From JASBTN01 sp965228805 (lineage in GTDB: Bacteria > Pseudomonadota > Alphaproteobacteria > Rhodobacterales > Rhodobacteraceae): a stretch of DNA of 64,000 bases. The stretch spans positions 1 through 64,000 of the forward strand of contig NZ_CBDDIE010000003.1 in assembly GCF_965228805.1 (NCBI RefSeq), written 5' to 3'. Below, one piece after another: positions 63,115 through 64,000 of the stretch. The position numbers were made by a program, and so were the translations under genes. Each line of letters starts with the position of its first letter. Positions within the stretch are counted from its first letter, which is position 1. The notes beneath the pieces were generated by a model that saw only the letters and a list, made by a program, of their open reading frames with translations, did not search any database and was not told the origin of the DNA.

Positions 63115-64000
63115 TCACGAAACTGTCACACAAGCGGTCAGGGCCGCGTCCAGCCGGGCGATGGCGAAATCCAGCTGCGCCCGGGTCACGATCAGTGGCG
63201 GCGTCCAGGTCAGGATGTTGCCCATCGTGGTCTTGAAGCTGAGCCCATGGGCCAGGCAGTGATCCAGCACGCGGCCCGCAAGCGCCGGGTCCGGGTCGCG
63301 CGTGCCCGGGTGGGTCAGCTCGATCCCGATCAGCAAGCCACGCCCGCGAATGTCACCAACCTGCGGGTGGCGGGCCTGTAGCCCGGCAAGGTGCTCCATC
63401 GTATAAGTCCCCATGGCGGCAGCGTTTTCTACCAGGTATTCGTCGGCAATCACGTCCAGCGTAGCCAGTCCGGCGGCGGCCATGACCGGGTTCTTTTCAT
63501 GGGTGTAATGGCCCAGCGCATGGTCCGGCGCGACATTCAGCCCCTCGCGCGCCACCACGGCGGCCAGCGGCAGGATGCCCCCGCCCAGCGCCTTTCCCAG
63601 CACCAGAATGTCCGGCTCCACCCGGTCATGGTCGAAGGCAAACATGCGGCCGGTCTTGCCCAAGCCGGTGGGGATTTCGTCAAAGATCAGCAGCGCGCCG
63701 TGATCATCACAGGCCGCGCGCACCTCGGCCCAGAAACCAGGCGGCGGGATATACGGGGCGGCGCGGGCGGGCTCGGCGATGACCGCGCCGATGTCGCCTT
63801 CACGCTCCAGCACATAGCGCACCATCTGTGCGCAGGTCAGGCCGCAGCTGTCCGGCGCGGAATGGCCATAGGGACAGCGGAAACAGGCGAAGGGCGCGAC
63901 ATGTTGATCGCCGGGCATGAGCGGCCCGACGGGGCCCGAGCGAAACATCCCGTCGCCGCCAACCCCGGCGGCGCCGAAGCCTGCACCGTGAAAGCTATCC
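63115..64000 (-). CDS. class III aminotransferase-fold enzyme (5' end outside the window)
   Basis: The last ~295 codons of a PLP enzyme. The motifs are AVIAEPARAAPYIPPPGFW, ALLIFDEIPTGLGKTGRMFA (with the Asp that holds the pyridine nitrogen), PDILVLGKALGGGILPLAAV (PLP Lys) and GHYTHEKNPVMAAAGLATLD. The last motif and FHGAGFGAAGVGGDGMFRSG near the window edge are reminiscent of PbfA, an ammonia-lyase acting on hydroxy-aminoethylphosphonate, but an ordinary transaminase is equally possible. It lies 114 bases upstream of the binding-protein gene on the same strand. Confidence 0.85.
   Translation of the reverse strand, partial: DSFHGAGFGAAGVGGDGMFRSGPVGPLMPGDQHVAPFACFRCPYGHSAPDSCGLTCAQMVRYVLEREGDIGAVIAEPARAAPYIPPPGFWAEVRAACDDHGALLIFDEIPTGLGKTGRMFAFDHDRVEPDILVLGKALGGGILPLAAVVAREGLNVAPDHALGHYTHEKNPVMAAAGLATLDVIADEYLVENAAAMGTYTMEHLAGLQARHPQVGDIRGRGLLIGIELTHPGTRDPDPALAGRVLDHCLAHGLSFKTTMGNILTWTPPLIVTRAQLDFAIARLDAALTACVTVS

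Overview
The window looks like DNA from an alphaproteobacterium of the Rhodobacterales/Roseobacter kind. The reasons are the high GC content, the VirB/VirD4 transfer module with overlapping genes, the tctCBA and tctDE type transport genes, an ActP/DUF4212/DUF294 acetate cluster, and a MaoC-Pta fusion enzyme. This assignment rests on gene content and gene order only.

Positions 1-28072 read as the right-hand part of an integrated conjugative element. The plus strand carries a vir operon (end of virB4, a VirB7-like lipoprotein, virB1, virB5, a frameshifted virB8, virB9, virB10, virB11, a DUF4177 gene, virB6). On the minus strand a lower-GC three-gene island (PD-(D/E)XK-like nuclease, an acidic protein of unknown function, a PHP-domain plus SMC-like ATPase of TrlF type with a frameshift in a poly-A run) sits between virB6 and virD4. 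It is followed by virD4, a MOBP-type relaxase and mobC, with strong palindromes upstream of mobC that could be oriT. Next come four small accessory genes, a candidate structured RNA, and an ardC antirestriction gene. ardC is cut inside its HExxH active-site codons by a 5.3-kb RIT-type element: three overlapping tyrosine recombinases, a TetR regulator with two TGACA-N4-TGTCA operators, and two paralogous membrane proteins. Beyond it lie a uracil-DNA-glycosylase-like gene, a small gene with a duplicated tail, a HipBA pair whose HipA ends early at a TAG, and a winged-helix replication-like gene. A 3' fragment of tRNA-Cys at about 28024-28072 marks the likely att site. The intact tRNA and the element integrase would then lie to the left of the window.

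Positions 28262-30114 hold a C5 cytosine methyltransferase and an NgoMIV-family restriction enzyme right at the junction. From 30.3 kb the content is metabolic. It includes a molybdenum hydroxylase (2Fe-2S subunit, molybdopterin subunit, c-type cytochrome) next to a decayed AraC-type regulator. A two-component system with its own binding protein is divergent from a tctCBA-AtuA-DUF4387 operon. Then come a membrane-bound DEDDh exonuclease and an acetate cluster (acs-adk, DUF4212-actP, DUF294, pta-ackA) that covers uptake, activation, AMP recycling and the reversible acetyl-phosphate route. After a degraded HlyD/ABC-2 exporter remnant, a complete peptide-type ABC transporter ends the window behind the 3' part of a class III aminotransferase-fold gene.

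The main theme of the left half is mobile DNA carrying defence and anti-defence genes, several of them broken (virB8, TrlF-like, ardC, hipA). Single-base breaks could be sequencing errors and need read-level confirmation.
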